IMG/VR virus record: IMGVR_UViG_3300032046_000133
Coordinates: 1 to 31,715 of that record
Strand: one strand, 5' to 3'
Length of the DNA stretch: 31,715 bases
Source: a virus
Shown here piece after piece: positions 5,979 to 14,794 of this stretch. A model generated the notes under the pieces. It was given only the letters and a program-made list of their open reading frames with translations. It was not told the origin of the DNA and made no database searches. The position numbers and the translations under genes are program-made. Positions within the stretch are counted from its first letter, which is position 1, and each line of letters starts with the position of its first letter.

Positions 5979-7838
5979 ATGGCTACCGGCTCCAAAAAAG
6001 AATTACTTAAAAAGATCAAGCAAAGAAAGTACCTAAATAAGGACTTTGATGGATTCAAACAAGATCTTTTGGAATATGCAAAGACATATTTTCCAGACAA
6101 CATCAAAGACTTTTCTGAAACAAGTTTTGGTGGATTGTTCTTAGAGTTGGCAGCTTATGTTGGTGACGTTCAATCCTTCTATCTTGATCATCAGTTTCAT
6201 GAAATGAATCCTGCAACTGCTACAGAATCAGCAAACATAGAGACTCATCTTACAAACGCAGGTGTCCCAGTTGTTGGAGCATCTCCTGCTGTTGTAGATC
6301 AAACATTTCTTATAGAAATAAAGGCAAGCAATCCTACAGGAGAACAATATGTTCCAAACTCTGCTGCATTACCAATTATTTCTGCTGGATGCACTGTAAA
6401 GGCTGATAATGGGACACAGTTTGAGTTGGTAGAAGATATCGATTTTACAGAACTGAATGCAAATGGAGATTACACTGCTGAAGTAACTGTTGGCAATAGA
6501 GATGTTAATAACAATCCAACTACTTTCATTATGTCTAAAAATGGACAGTGTATTTCTGGGTTTACTGGAACTGATACTTTTTCTGTCGGTTCTTTTTCTG
6601 CCTTTAAGAAGATTACTCTTTCAAAAGAGAATGTTACAGAGATAACTCGTGTTTATGATAATCAAGGTAATGATTATTACGAGGTAGAATACCTTACACA
6701 AGATACCGTGTTTGAAAGATTGAAAAACTTAGAGAGTGATAATGGCATTGTTAAAGATGCAATGACTATTAAGCCAGCTCCATTTAGATTCATTTCAAAC
6801 ATGTCTTTGAATACACGGCTAACAACTCTAACTTTTGGTGGTGGAAGTGCAGAGTCACTAGATGATGATATCATTCCAGATCCAAGTGAGTTTGCTATTC
6901 CATTATATGGCAAAAGAAACTTCTCAAGATTTACCCTAAACCCAAATAATCTTTTGCAAACAACCACTCTTGGAGTAATAGCTCCAAACAGTATCATAAC
7001 AGTTGAATACAGATATGGTGGTGGTTTATCTCATAATGCTGGACCAAGATCCATAAGAGGCATATCTTCTGCTACTTTAACATTCCCAAACAGTCCAAGT
7101 GCAGCCGAGTCTCAGTTTGTAAGATCAAGTCTTGATTCAGTAAACATAGAGAAAGCTGCTGGTGGTGAAGATGCACCTACAATTACTGAACTAAAAGGAA
7201 GAATCCCGGCAATTAAAGCTTCACAATCAAGAATTGTTACAAAGGAAGACTTACTAGCTAGAATCTATACGATGCCATCTAATTTTGGTAGAGTGTTCCG
7301 AGCTGCAGTTCATAAGAGTTCTACAAATCCTTTGGCAACAGAATTGTTTATTGTATCAAGAGACTCTGATGGAAAGCTTACAACCTCTCCAGATAAACTA
7401 AAAGAGAACCTGTCAACCTTCATCAATGAATACAGATTGACAAATGATGCAGTTGACATCCTTGATGCCAGAATAATAAATCTTGTTATTGATTTTTCTA
7501 TAACAGCGGAAGCTGGTGTAAACAAACAACTTGTAAAACAGTTGATCATAGAAAAGATTAAACAATATTTCAGCACCAGAAACTTTGAGATAGATCAACC
7601 TCTAATGTTGAATGATATAGAGAACGTAATTTATAACAACATTGGTGTCATGTCAGTTAGCAGAATTGAAGTCAAAAACATTTCTGGTGAATATAAACCA
7701 ACCTCAACTTCAACTCCCAGATCTTATTCTGGTGATAGTTATGAGTTGGTATCTAAGTCTAAAATCATTTATCCACCAAAGGGCGGCATATTTGAGATAA
7801 AATACAGTGAGTTTGATATACGTGGAATAGTCCAGTAA
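5979..7838 (+). CDS. 6: gp6-like baseplate wedge subunit (Baseplate_J family)
   Basis: The 619-residue protein starts with the characteristic gp6 segment: KTYFPDNIKDFSETSFGG at about 31-48, then LELAAYVGDVQSFYLDHQF. It continues with beta-rich insert domains. The region at about 385-470 has the Baseplate_J pattern (TELKGRIPAIKASQSRIVTK, DLLARI), and the end is KGGIFEIKYSEFDIRGIV, typical of gp6 homologues. T4 gp6 is about 660 residues, so this is essentially full length. It forms the dimeric wedge ring that drives baseplate conformational change and binds gp25 and gp7-type partners. AGGA 8 nt before ATG 5979 is a good ribosome-binding site. Confidence 0.93.
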   Translation: MATGSKKELLKKIKQRKYLNKDFDGFKQDLLEYAKTYFPDNIKDFSETSFGGLFLELAAYVGDVQSFYLDHQFHEMNPATATESANIETHLTNAGVPVVGASPAVVDQTFLIEIKASNPTGEQYVPNSAALPIISAGCTVKADNGTQFELVEDIDFTELNANGDYTAEVTVGNRDVNNNPTTFIMSKNGQCISGFTGTDTFSVGSFSAFKKITLSKENVTEITRVYDNQGNDYYEVEYLTQDTVFERLKNLESDNGIVKDAMTIKPAPFRFISNMSLNTRLTTLTFGGGSAESLDDDIIPDPSEFAIPLYGKRNFSRFTLNPNNLLQTTTLGVIAPNSIITVEYRYGGGLSHNAGPRSIRGISSATLTFPNSPSAAESQFVRSSLDSVNIEKAAGGEDAPTITELKGRIPAIKASQSRIVTKEDLLARIYTMPSNFGRVFRAAVHKSSTNPLATELFIVSRDSDGKLTTSPDKLKENLSTFINEYRLTNDAVDILDARIINLVIDFSITAEAGVNKQLVKQLIIEKIKQYFSTRNFEIDQPLMLNDIENVIYNNIGVMSVSRIEVKNISGEYKPTSTSTPRSYSGDSYELVSKSKIIYPPKGGIFEIKYSEFDIRGIVQ

Positions 7839-7853
7839 AAAACTGATGGTTCA

Positions 7854-7860
7854 TATTTAA
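7854..7860 (+). promoter_or_regulatory. TATTTAA motif before the 513-residue structural gene
   Basis: TATTTAA lies in the 37-nt gap after the gp6-like gene, 15 nt before ATG 7876 and just before the ribosome-binding site AAAGGAAA. It is one of the recurring TATTTAA sites and a candidate late promoter element. Confidence 0.25.
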
Positions 7861-7875
7861 TCAAAGGAAATCCAT

Positions 7876-9417
7876 ATGTATCGCTTACTCAGTGCATCAA
7901 AAGACACTTACATCACCAACAGGGTAATAGCCAACTCTCGTTCCATTGATTCAAACACTGGACAAGCAGGTACTCTTGATCTTTTCAAATTATACGGTGA
8001 AACCACACTAACTTCTGAAACTGGGAGTCTTGTTACAGAACTATCCAGAATCTTAATCAAGTTTGATTATGGTCAGATATCTCTGTCAGATATTGCTAAC
8101 CCAACCTTTACCGCTTCACTTGTTCTTAAAGATGTATACGGCGGGCAGACAACTCCATCCAACTTCACAATTGCTCTCTATCCGCTCTCTAGAGCCTTTG
8201 ATGAGGGAAGAGGTAGTGATGTAGTCTCCTATAGAGATCTTGACACAGCGAATTTCCTAAAAGCTTCTACGACCGTTTCTTGGGTTGTTACCGGAGCTAA
8301 CTCTTTTGGCAATCTTGGTGACACTGTTGATACCATAGTTTCTGGAGACATTGGATTTGGTTTGCAATCATTGGGTGTGTTCAAAACATTTGATCGTGGT
8401 GATGAAGATGGCGTGTTTGACATAACAACCTTAGTATCAGCATCAGTTGCAGGAATGATTACAAATCATGGGTTTAGACTATCTTTTATTCAATCAGAAG
8501 AAACAGACGATAAAACCAGGTTTGTTAAGCGTTTTGGTAGTAGACATACTTTCAACAAGGCGTTACAACCAAAACTAAACATAGAGGTTGTAGATAGAAT
8601 ACGTGATACTGGTGGTGATCCACAGTTTGGCGTTAGTCAAAGTTTCTTCTTGTATAACCAGGTTCGTGGAAACTGGGTAAATCTTAACTCTGGTTCAAAT
8701 CAGATAGTTGGTAATGATTGTTTGATGCTTAAATTGGAATCTAGTAAAAGTATCAGTTATACCACTTCAAGTTATCAAGCAAACTTTAGTGCAAGCATTA
8801 ATCATTTAACAACAAGTGTTGTGTATTTCTCACAATCATTCACTGGTTCACAATACAATAACATGACAGGAATATATGACGCTAATTTCATGTTAGATTT
8901 TGTAGATACTGCTGGTCTTAGTTCATTTGTTGGCTCAAATAATGAAATTTCAATGAAAGCATCTTGGATTAGTTTAGACAGAACAGTAACTTACTCAACA
9001 AACTACTTTCTGTTTAAGAGACTTCTTGGAAGTTACGAGAATTCAAATGAAAAGAATTATGTTGTTAATGCTGTCAATCTTAAAGAATCATATACACATG
9101 CGGATAAAACAAGAGTTAGAGTAGTTGCTCAGAATCTTGACAACATGCAAATTGCTACTAGATATCCATCTAGAATGACTTCTACTATTATACCTGATAT
9201 GAGATGGAGATTAACAAAGGCATATTCAAATGATGTAGTCATTCCATTCTCTACATCTACAATAATGTCTACCGATACTCAAGGCATGTATTTCGATCTA
9301 TTCATGCAAGACTTGGATGTAAATGAAGTCTATGAGTTAGAGTTTCTTATCAAGAATGATCTTGGTAAAGATATTGTTGTCCAGAATAAAGGATTTACAT
9401 TTAAGGTTGTTCCATAA
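7876..9417 (+). CDS. virion structural protein with DNRLRE-like N-terminal domain
   Basis: The 513-residue protein opens with YRLLSASKDTYITN and a first domain (about 1-235) with SRILIKFDYGQIS and ASLVLKDVYGG. This is the pattern of DNRLRE/CBM-like beta-sandwich domains, where a 'dTyi' start is followed by 'LLrFd' strands. The second half (about 236-513) is Ser/Thr-rich beta structure (YTTSSYQANFSASINH, FSQSFTGSQYNN) ending in a compact strand domain. Such proteins occur in the baseplate regions of large phages. A role in wedge decoration or sugar binding is inference. AAGGAAA about 8 nt before the start is a good ribosome-binding site. Its TAA overlaps the next ATG (TAATG), so translation is probably coupled. 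Confidence 0.6.
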   Translation: MYRLLSASKDTYITNRVIANSRSIDSNTGQAGTLDLFKLYGETTLTSETGSLVTELSRILIKFDYGQISLSDIANPTFTASLVLKDVYGGQTTPSNFTIALYPLSRAFDEGRGSDVVSYRDLDTANFLKASTTVSWVVTGANSFGNLGDTVDTIVSGDIGFGLQSLGVFKTFDRGDEDGVFDITTLVSASVAGMITNHGFRLSFIQSEETDDKTRFVKRFGSRHTFNKALQPKLNIEVVDRIRDTGGDPQFGVSQSFFLYNQVRGNWVNLNSGSNQIVGNDCLMLKLESSKSISYTTSSYQANFSASINHLTTSVVYFSQSFTGSQYNNMTGIYDANFMLDFVDTAGLSSFVGSNNEISMKASWISLDRTVTYSTNYFLFKRLLGSYENSNEKNYVVNAVNLKESYTHADKTRVRVVAQNLDNMQIATRYPSRMTSTIIPDMRWRLTKAYSNDVVIPFSTSTIMSTDTQGMYFDLFMQDLDVNEVYELEFLIKNDLGKDIVVQNKGFTFKVVP

Positions 9418-12400
9418 TGGATGACAGCGCAAAGAGACTAAGAACAGTAAAGCCACCATTATTTTCTCCATCGGTTAACCGATATTACAAAGATGGTTCG
9501 GCCAATGATTCTTATGTTTCAAAAACTGATTCAGAACTTCAAAGTTCTACTGCTCTTGGTATTACTGGCTCCTTCAGATATAACATTCAAGAGGATGGAC
9601 TTGTATCTACACAACAATTGAATATTGATTGGAGTGATTTCTCTAATCATACTTTTTTCAACAGTGCGCAGGTAAAGACTAATATAGCATTTGAAAAGAT
9701 CATCAATGAATTTCCTTTCGATGGAACAAAAAAAGAGATAGAACTTTTCATGGATGGGATAACAGGTTTTGAGAAGTGGGTATATGATAGACTTCCAAAA
9801 AACAAAGGTTATCTTTTCTTTTCCGGTTCTGCCAATTCTTCTGACACTGGCACAGTTGTCCAAGTAAAAGACTCTGAGGGATCTTTATATCCAACAGTTT
9901 CAAGAGCTACTTCTGGTAAAACTATTTTGGACCCTGGAACAGATTCCATGACTGTTGAAATGCACTTGTATGTTGCAAGTCAATCTCTTGGTGATAGAAA
10001 CCAATACGTGTTATCAAAGATTAGTGGAAGCAATGGATTTGGAATTGTCTCAGAAATAATTGGATCAACTTCTGCTTCCTCAAATGTTTCTATGTTGGTT
10101 TGTCAGAATGGACTTCAGGATAAAGTAACCATTCCGGTTGAATTTAACACATGGCATCACCTATCTTGGGTATGGGACAGAACCCCAGGAATAGAAACAA
10201 TTTTTGGATACAAAGATGGCATGTTGACAACTTCAAGTTCAATGCCGATTGAGTTTGATTCTTTCACTACTAATGGAGCTACAGTATATGTTGGTTCTGG
10301 TAGTGCTGTTGGAACATTTACTCCAAACAACACATTCTCTGGCTCCATAGATGAATTGAGAATATGGCATTCTGTTAGAAGCACATCCGAACAAAAAGAT
10401 AATAGAACAAAACCAGTTTATTCAAATGGTAAACTTAAACTTTATTTCAAGTTTAATGAACCAACAGGAAGTCAAACAAATCTTGTTTTAGATTATTCTG
10501 GCAATTCATTGCATGGCAAGTTAAACACAACTGGCGTCTCTCTTGGAGTACGAGAACTTTCTGGAAGTTTCACATCTGGTGATTCTCCAATGGTTAATGA
10601 ACCATTAAGTTTAAGCCCAGTATTATTTCCAAATGTAACAGACACTTTGAATCTTAAGTTAGAGCTCTTGGTTAGTGCATCAAGATATGATAATGAAAAT
10701 CCAAACATCATAACAAAACTTGTTCCACCACATTACTTTGATGAAGGTCAAAGCATGGAAGGATTTGAGAATCTTGAAGGAGATATCATCTATTCCAATA
10801 CCAATGGTGACAATCCAAGAGAAAACAATCTTGGTTCAACACAAGTTTTACTTTCTCTTCTTTACACATGGGCAAAATTCTTTGATGAAATGAAACTTTA
10901 CATTCAAGCCTTCTCTTCATTAAACAAACTCTCATATGATGAAACAGATACAATCCCAAATGATTTCTTAAGTGTGTTTGCTAGAACTGAAGGAATAGAT
11001 TTGCCTCCACTTTTCGTTGGTAGCTCTATTGAACAATATATTGAAGGTCAAAATCTAGATAATACAACCTCTTATAACATATTCAGTCTACAATCAGTAC
11101 AAAATCAGATTTGGAAAAGAATCCTTATCAACCTTCAAGACATAGTAAGATCTAAAGGAACAATCCATTCGGTCAAGGCATTCATTAGAGCTGTTGGTAT
11201 TGATCCAGACAGTAATTTTAGAATAAGAGAATATGGCGGACCAACAAAAAACCCAATAGAGTTTAACAGAGAGACAAGAACAGAATCTTCTACAATGTTG
11301 AATTTCTCTTCAAGTATCAATATCTTGAATGGCTCTCAATTTACCAATGGAAGTCCGGGCCTTATAGTATCTGAACTTCTAACTGGTTCAAAAACAGAAC
11401 CTGGTTGGCCATATGCTGGTCCAAATGCTGAAAGTAACGGTTTACTAACCTCTGGTTCATTCACATTTGAAGGCACCTACAGGTTCCCTACGGCGTTTGG
11501 TTATATCAATAGTCAATCACTAGCCAGACTACAATTGACGGGCTCAGAGGCCCTTGTGAGCGGTTCTATACTAATGAATCTTGTTGCCGATAAAGCCAGC
11601 AACAACATCACTCTATACTCACAAGTTAATCCAACTGCAAGTATCCAGGAATTGAAATTACAGTTGACTGGAGTTGATATCTTTGATGGTCAAAAGTGGT
11701 ATGTTTCTTTTGGTAAGCAAAGAAATGATGATCCAGAATCTGATTCTGTTGTTTCTGCATCTTATTTCATAAGAGCTGCTAGAAATGATGGTGGACAAGT
11801 AGTAGAGCAATACACAACTTCTTCCTACGTGTTAGAATCATCAACCTCTGTGTTTAATAATAAGCTTGTTGGTATGGATGGCATAGTATTGAAGATTGGT
11901 AATGAAGTACCAAACCTATTGACCGGAAGTGCTCCAATATTTGTTACAAGTTCTGTTGGTACTTCTACATTCCTACAAGGTCGTGTTGGTCAGATCAGAT
12001 TTTGGTCAAAATACCTGAATGATGTTGATTGGAAAGAACACGTTAGATACTATCGTTCTGTTGGTGTAAGAGATCCAAGTAAAAACTGGAACTTTGCAAG
12101 CACAAACGTTAGTGGATCATGGAACAGATTAAGACTTGATGTTTCTACAGATCAACCAGATACAACAACAGATTCTACAGGCAAGTTACATCTTACAGAC
12201 TTTACGCAAAACAACCTTGGCATGTCTGGTAGTGGTTTCTTATCTTCTACAACTGTAGTTGTCCCAGAACAATATAGATTTAGTTTTATGTCACCAAAGA
12301 TAGATCAAGGTGTAACGACTAACAAGGTAAGAATCAGAGGATTCCAGGATGCTAGTAAGGTTGAAGCTTCACCATGGGCAAATCAATCTCCAGTAACTGA

Positions 12401-12854
12401 AGTTAATCCATTTGAAGAATCATCAGACAGCACCAAACTCTCAATTGATTTCTCTATCATTGATTCATTAGATCAAGATATCATGACAATTTTCTCTAGT
12501 TTAGAGGAGTTAAACAATATCCTTGGTGATCCAAACCTACAGTTTGCTAGTGATTATAAGGGTTTAGAAACAATAAGAGACTTATACTTTAACAAGCTTA
12601 ATGACAAGATCAATATAAAGGGATTCTTCGAGTTCTATAAGTGGTTTGATACTAACATTGGAACATTTGTTGAGAGACTATTACCAAGAAAGACAGACTT
12701 TCTTGGAACCAACTTTGTTATAGAGAGCCATCTACTTGAAAGGGCGAAAGTACAATATCACTCTGAAGATATCTATCTTGGAGAAGACATCAGAAGTGGC
12801 TTAAAAGATAAGATTTTGTTACAACTTATTACTGGCAAAATAGGACTTTACTAA
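9417..12854 (+). CDS. large baseplate/tail protein with two LamG-like domains
   Basis: The 1145-residue protein has two concanavalin A/LamG-like modules. The first is at about 175-326 (MTVEMHLYVAS, TWHHLSWVWDR, GSIDELRIWHSVRS) and the second at about 680-873 (SFTFEGTYRF, KWYVSFGKQRND, GRVGQIRFWSKYL). Between them is a helical segment (LLSLLYTWAKFFDEMKLYI) and, at about 578-610, SKGTIHSVKAFIRAVGI and IREYGGP. This resembles the 'KGT' segment of tail protein I/gp7-type wedge proteins. The C-terminus (FFEFYKWFDTNIGTFVERLL, then GTNFVIESHLLERAK) is shared with large marine-phage baseplate proteins I recall. The most likely role is a gp7-like wedge component with surface sugar-binding modules; this is inference. 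It starts at a TAATG overlap. Its own TAA was probably once part of a TAATG with the gene now at 13792. Confidence 0.6.
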   Translation: MDDSAKRLRTVKPPLFSPSVNRYYKDGSANDSYVSKTDSELQSSTALGITGSFRYNIQEDGLVSTQQLNIDWSDFSNHTFFNSAQVKTNIAFEKIINEFPFDGTKKEIELFMDGITGFEKWVYDRLPKNKGYLFFSGSANSSDTGTVVQVKDSEGSLYPTVSRATSGKTILDPGTDSMTVEMHLYVASQSLGDRNQYVLSKISGSNGFGIVSEIIGSTSASSNVSMLVCQNGLQDKVTIPVEFNTWHHLSWVWDRTPGIETIFGYKDGMLTTSSSMPIEFDSFTTNGATVYVGSGSAVGTFTPNNTFSGSIDELRIWHSVRSTSEQKDNRTKPVYSNGKLKLYFKFNEPTGSQTNLVLDYSGNSLHGKLNTTGVSLGVRELSGSFTSGDSPMVNEPLSLSPVLFPNVTDTLNLKLELLVSASRYDNENPNIITKLVPPHYFDEGQSMEGFENLEGDIIYSNTNGDNPRENNLGSTQVLLSLLYTWAKFFDEMKLYIQAFSSLNKLSYDETDTIPNDFLSVFARTEGIDLPPLFVGSSIEQYIEGQNLDNTTSYNIFSLQSVQNQIWKRILINLQDIVRSKGTIHSVKAFIRAVGIDPDSNFRIREYGGPTKNPIEFNRETRTESSTMLNFSSSINILNGSQFTNGSPGLIVSELLTGSKTEPGWPYAGPNAESNGLLTSGSFTFEGTYRFPTAFGYINSQSLARLQLTGSEALVSGSILMNLVADKASNNITLYSQVNPTASIQELKLQLTGVDIFDGQKWYVSFGKQRNDDPESDSVVSASYFIRAARNDGGQVVEQYTTSSYVLESSTSVFNNKLVGMDGIVLKIGNEVPNLLTGSAPIFVTSSVGTSTFLQGRVGQIRFWSKYLNDVDWKEHVRYYRSVGVRDPSKNWNFASTNVSGSWNRLRLDVSTDQPDTTTDSTGKLHLTDFTQNNLGMSGSGFLSSTTVVVPEQYRFSFMSPKIDQGVTTNKVRIRGFQDASKVEASPWANQSPVTEVNPFEESSDSTKLSIDFSIIDSLDQDIMTIFSSLEELNNILGDPNLQFASDYKGLETIRDLYFNKLNDKINIKGFFEFYKWFDTNIGTFVERLLPRKTDFLGTNFVIESHLLERAKVQYHSEDIYLGEDIRSGLKDKILLQLITGKIGLY

Positions 12855-12855
12855 T
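12849..12855 (+). repeat. 7-bp flanking repeat TACTAAT, left copy
   Basis: TACTAAT contains the last codon and TAA stop of the LamG protein. The same heptamer recurs at 13787-13793, where it supplies the endonuclease stop and the start of the next gene's ATG. The flanking bases differ on both sides. Confidence 0.6.
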
Positions 12856-12861
12856 TTTAGA

Positions 12862-12877
12862 ATATACAACCTGCCCT
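12862..12877 (+). repeat. leader element shared by both GIY-YIG cassettes, copy 2
   Basis: ATATACAACCTGCCCT matches 13 of 16 bases of 832-847 in the leader of the first GIY-YIG gene. It begins a few bases inside the left edge of the inserted segment. Its function is unknown. Confidence 0.4.
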
Positions 12878-12910
12878 CAAATTATTATTGTTGGTAAAAG
12901 GAAATAAACA

Positions 12911-13792
12911 ATGGAAACAAATTATCTGGGCAACTTTATGAAAAGTGGTGTATATAAAATATACAACAAAGAAAATGGCCGCATTTATATTGGGTCTGCA
13001 AAAAGATTCAAAGAACGATATATGGGACATTTTTCTTCTCTTAAAAGAAATAAACACCATAATATATTCCTTCAAGGAGATTTTAATAAATTTGGAGAAC
13101 AATGTTTCTTGTTTGAAGTTTTAGAAGTAGTACCTGGAGATAAATCTAATCGACAAATTAAAGAACAAGAGTATATCAACAAATATTATGATAATCAATT
13201 GCTTTGTTACAATTTAGACAAAAAAGCTAAACTTAGTGCGGCAGATATAAAACAAAAAAAAGAGCATTCACAAAAAAAATCAGAACTGTTGAAAATTAGG
13301 TGGGCGACAGATTTAACTTTTAGAGAAAAAATGAGTGGCAAAAATCATCCAAGATTTGGTAAAGAAATCCCGGAACATATAAAATTAGCCTTACTAAAAT
13401 CTCTAGTCGGAAACACTCATTTTAAAGGAAAGAAACATACAGAAATTGCTAAAAAGAAACTTTCTGATAAACACAAGGGTAAGAAAATATCCAAAGAACA
13501 AAAAGAAGCACATTCAAAATTAATGACTGGCAGAAAATTATCTTTAAAGCATAGAAACAATATTAGTCTTGGAAACATTGGTAGAAAACAGTCTGAACAC
13601 CAAAAAAGTGCTGTTTCTTTAAAGAATTCAAAACTTTTCAATATAGAATTGATATCTCCTGATGGTAATGTTTTTGGACCAATCAAAAATTTGGCCAAAT
13701 TTGCAAGAGATCATAATTTATCATCACAGAAACTTCATTTGTTAATAACAAAAAAAAGAAAAAGTCATAAAGGCTGGAAGTTGGTATACTAA
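12911..13792 (+). CDS. free-standing GIY-YIG homing endonuclease with NUMOD3 repeats (second copy)
   Basis: The 293-residue protein is a diverged paralogue of the first GIY-YIG gene. It has GVY at 13-15, YIG at 26-28, Arg36 in FKER, the KRNKHHN stretch and Glu85 in EQEYI. NUMOD3-type repeats follow at about 141-232 (NHPRFGKEIPEHIK, FKGKKHTEIAKKKLSDKHKG, GRKLSLKHRN, GRKQSEHQKSA). The terminal recognition module is at about 243-290 (IELISPDGNVFG ... HKGWK). AAGGAAA before ATG 12911 is a clear ribosome-binding site, unlike in the first copy. An internal Met10 would give an I-TevI-like start (MKSGVY). It lies between two structural genes, and its stop shares bases with the next ATG (TAATG at 13790-13794). 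The flanking genes are unbroken, so this is a scarless insertion at a gene boundary. Confidence 0.93.
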   Translation: METNYLGNFMKSGVYKIYNKENGRIYIGSAKRFKERYMGHFSSLKRNKHHNIFLQGDFNKFGEQCFLFEVLEVVPGDKSNRQIKEQEYINKYYDNQLLCYNLDKKAKLSAADIKQKKEHSQKKSELLKIRWATDLTFREKMSGKNHPRFGKEIPEHIKLALLKSLVGNTHFKGKKHTEIAKKKLSDKHKGKKISKEQKEAHSKLMTGRKLSLKHRNNISLGNIGRKQSEHQKSAVSLKNSKLFNIELISPDGNVFGPIKNLAKFARDHNLSSQKLHLLITKKRKSHKGWKLVY

Positions 13793-13793
13793 T
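13787..13793 (+). repeat. 7-bp flanking repeat TACTAAT, right copy
   Basis: This is identical to 12849-12855. It provides the endonuclease's last codon and TAA and the first two bases of the ATG at 13792. Removing one copy with the cassette would give a direct TAATG fusion of the two structural genes, as seen at 9417 and 27418. Confidence 0.6.
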
Positions 13794-14721
13794 GGGCGTT
13801 TCAACAGTAGATGAGAATGCGAGTTCTGACAGTACAGAATTTAAACCATTTGACGAATCAAGATCAAGTGAGTTAAAACTATCTGCGCATATTACTCTTG
13901 TAACTACTGGAAGCAATCCAGGTATGGATACCAGAGATATTGATGGATTCAGACAAGGTATCGAAATAACCAGAAACTCTCACAGATTTAAAGGATCTGG
14001 TGGTAAGATTTGGTCTGGAAACACTAACGGTTATACAGTCATAAGAACCGTTGGTCAATCTTTATCTTTTACTGACTATGAAGGCACAAAGATATTTGAA
14101 GAGACACAAACCTTTGACCCAATCACCTATATTAGTTCTTCTGAAGATGTTTGGTTTGATTCTACTATAGATGATCAACCAATTGGGAATAAAGAAGCTA
14201 ACTTCCAGCCATTCACAATCAAGTCTAGAGATGGAAAGAATGCTGGTAATGATCCAGACGGTCTTCATGATATAAGAGGTGCTGTAGAAGATGGCAATCA
14301 ACAATATGATGTTCTTAATGGATTTACATCACGAGTAGAACAGTTTATTTCGTTAGAAAGCAACTACATCGCACCATTCTTAGACAACTCAGGAAAGATA
14401 TTGTCTGGTACTTTTGTTACTGCGTCCTATCTTAAAGCAAATGGTGTCTTGAATCAGACTAAAATGGTTGTTGCACCATTCGATGATCTTACAATAAACA
14501 AGTTTGCGAACTTGTTCTCTGGTTCAAATCATACTGACATAAGATTTGTTGTTACAATGAGTAATCTTGTTTTGTCTGGCAGTGACATAAATTATGATGA
14601 GGATATCAGAGAAAGACTTAATAGAAAATCTGCTACAGCAGGATATTCTGTGTATGGTCCAACTGCTGGACAAGAGGGTACAGACAGTATTGCGTTTAAT
14701 GGTTGGATAAAAGGCAATTAA
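13792..14721 (+). CDS. virion protein of unknown function
   Basis: I do not recognise a domain in this 309-residue protein. It is acidic and polar, with many Gly/Ser/Asn/Asp turns (GFRQGIEITRNSHRFKGSGG, WSGNTNGYT), consistent with an all-beta virion protein. The C-terminal part has INYDEDIRERLNRKSAT and then GYSVYGPTAGQEGTDSIAFNGW. Its position between LamG-containing and other large structural genes, and its ancestral TAATG coupling to the LamG gene, suggest it is made together with that protein and may be its partner. The present start overlaps the stop of the second GIY-YIG gene, so its translation may now depend on ribosomes finishing the endonuclease. Confidence 0.6.
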   Translation: MGVSTVDENASSDSTEFKPFDESRSSELKLSAHITLVTTGSNPGMDTRDIDGFRQGIEITRNSHRFKGSGGKIWSGNTNGYTVIRTVGQSLSFTDYEGTKIFEETQTFDPITYISSSEDVWFDSTIDDQPIGNKEANFQPFTIKSRDGKNAGNDPDGLHDIRGAVEDGNQQYDVLNGFTSRVEQFISLESNYIAPFLDNSGKILSGTFVTASYLKANGVLNQTKMVVAPFDDLTINKFANLFSGSNHTDIRFVVTMSNLVLSGSDINYDEDIRERLNRKSATAGYSVYGPTAGQEGTDSIAFNGWIKGN

Positions 14722-14758
14722 GGCTATCCAACAAAGGCATGAAACATATATTATGTAA

Positions 14759-14787
14759 TTGACACAAAAAACAAAGTCAACTATTTA
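14759..14787 (+). promoter_or_regulatory. possible promoter before the 713-residue structural gene
   Basis: A perfect -35 box TTGACA (14759-14764) is followed after exactly 17 bp by TATTTA (14782-14787), which is a poor sigma-70 -10 but matches the TATTTAA motif seen before other structural genes. The 73-nt gap is one of the longer ones in the structural run. Initiation would fall close to ATG 14795, which has no Shine-Dalgarno. Confidence 0.3.
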
Positions 14788-14794
14788 AAGCAAT

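Noticed and set aside
14746-14780. Small inverted repeats (ACATA/TATGT and TTGAC/GTCAA) in the gap before the 713-residue gene
   Set aside because: Stems are only 5 bp and AT-rich, which is expected by chance; no U-tract follows.
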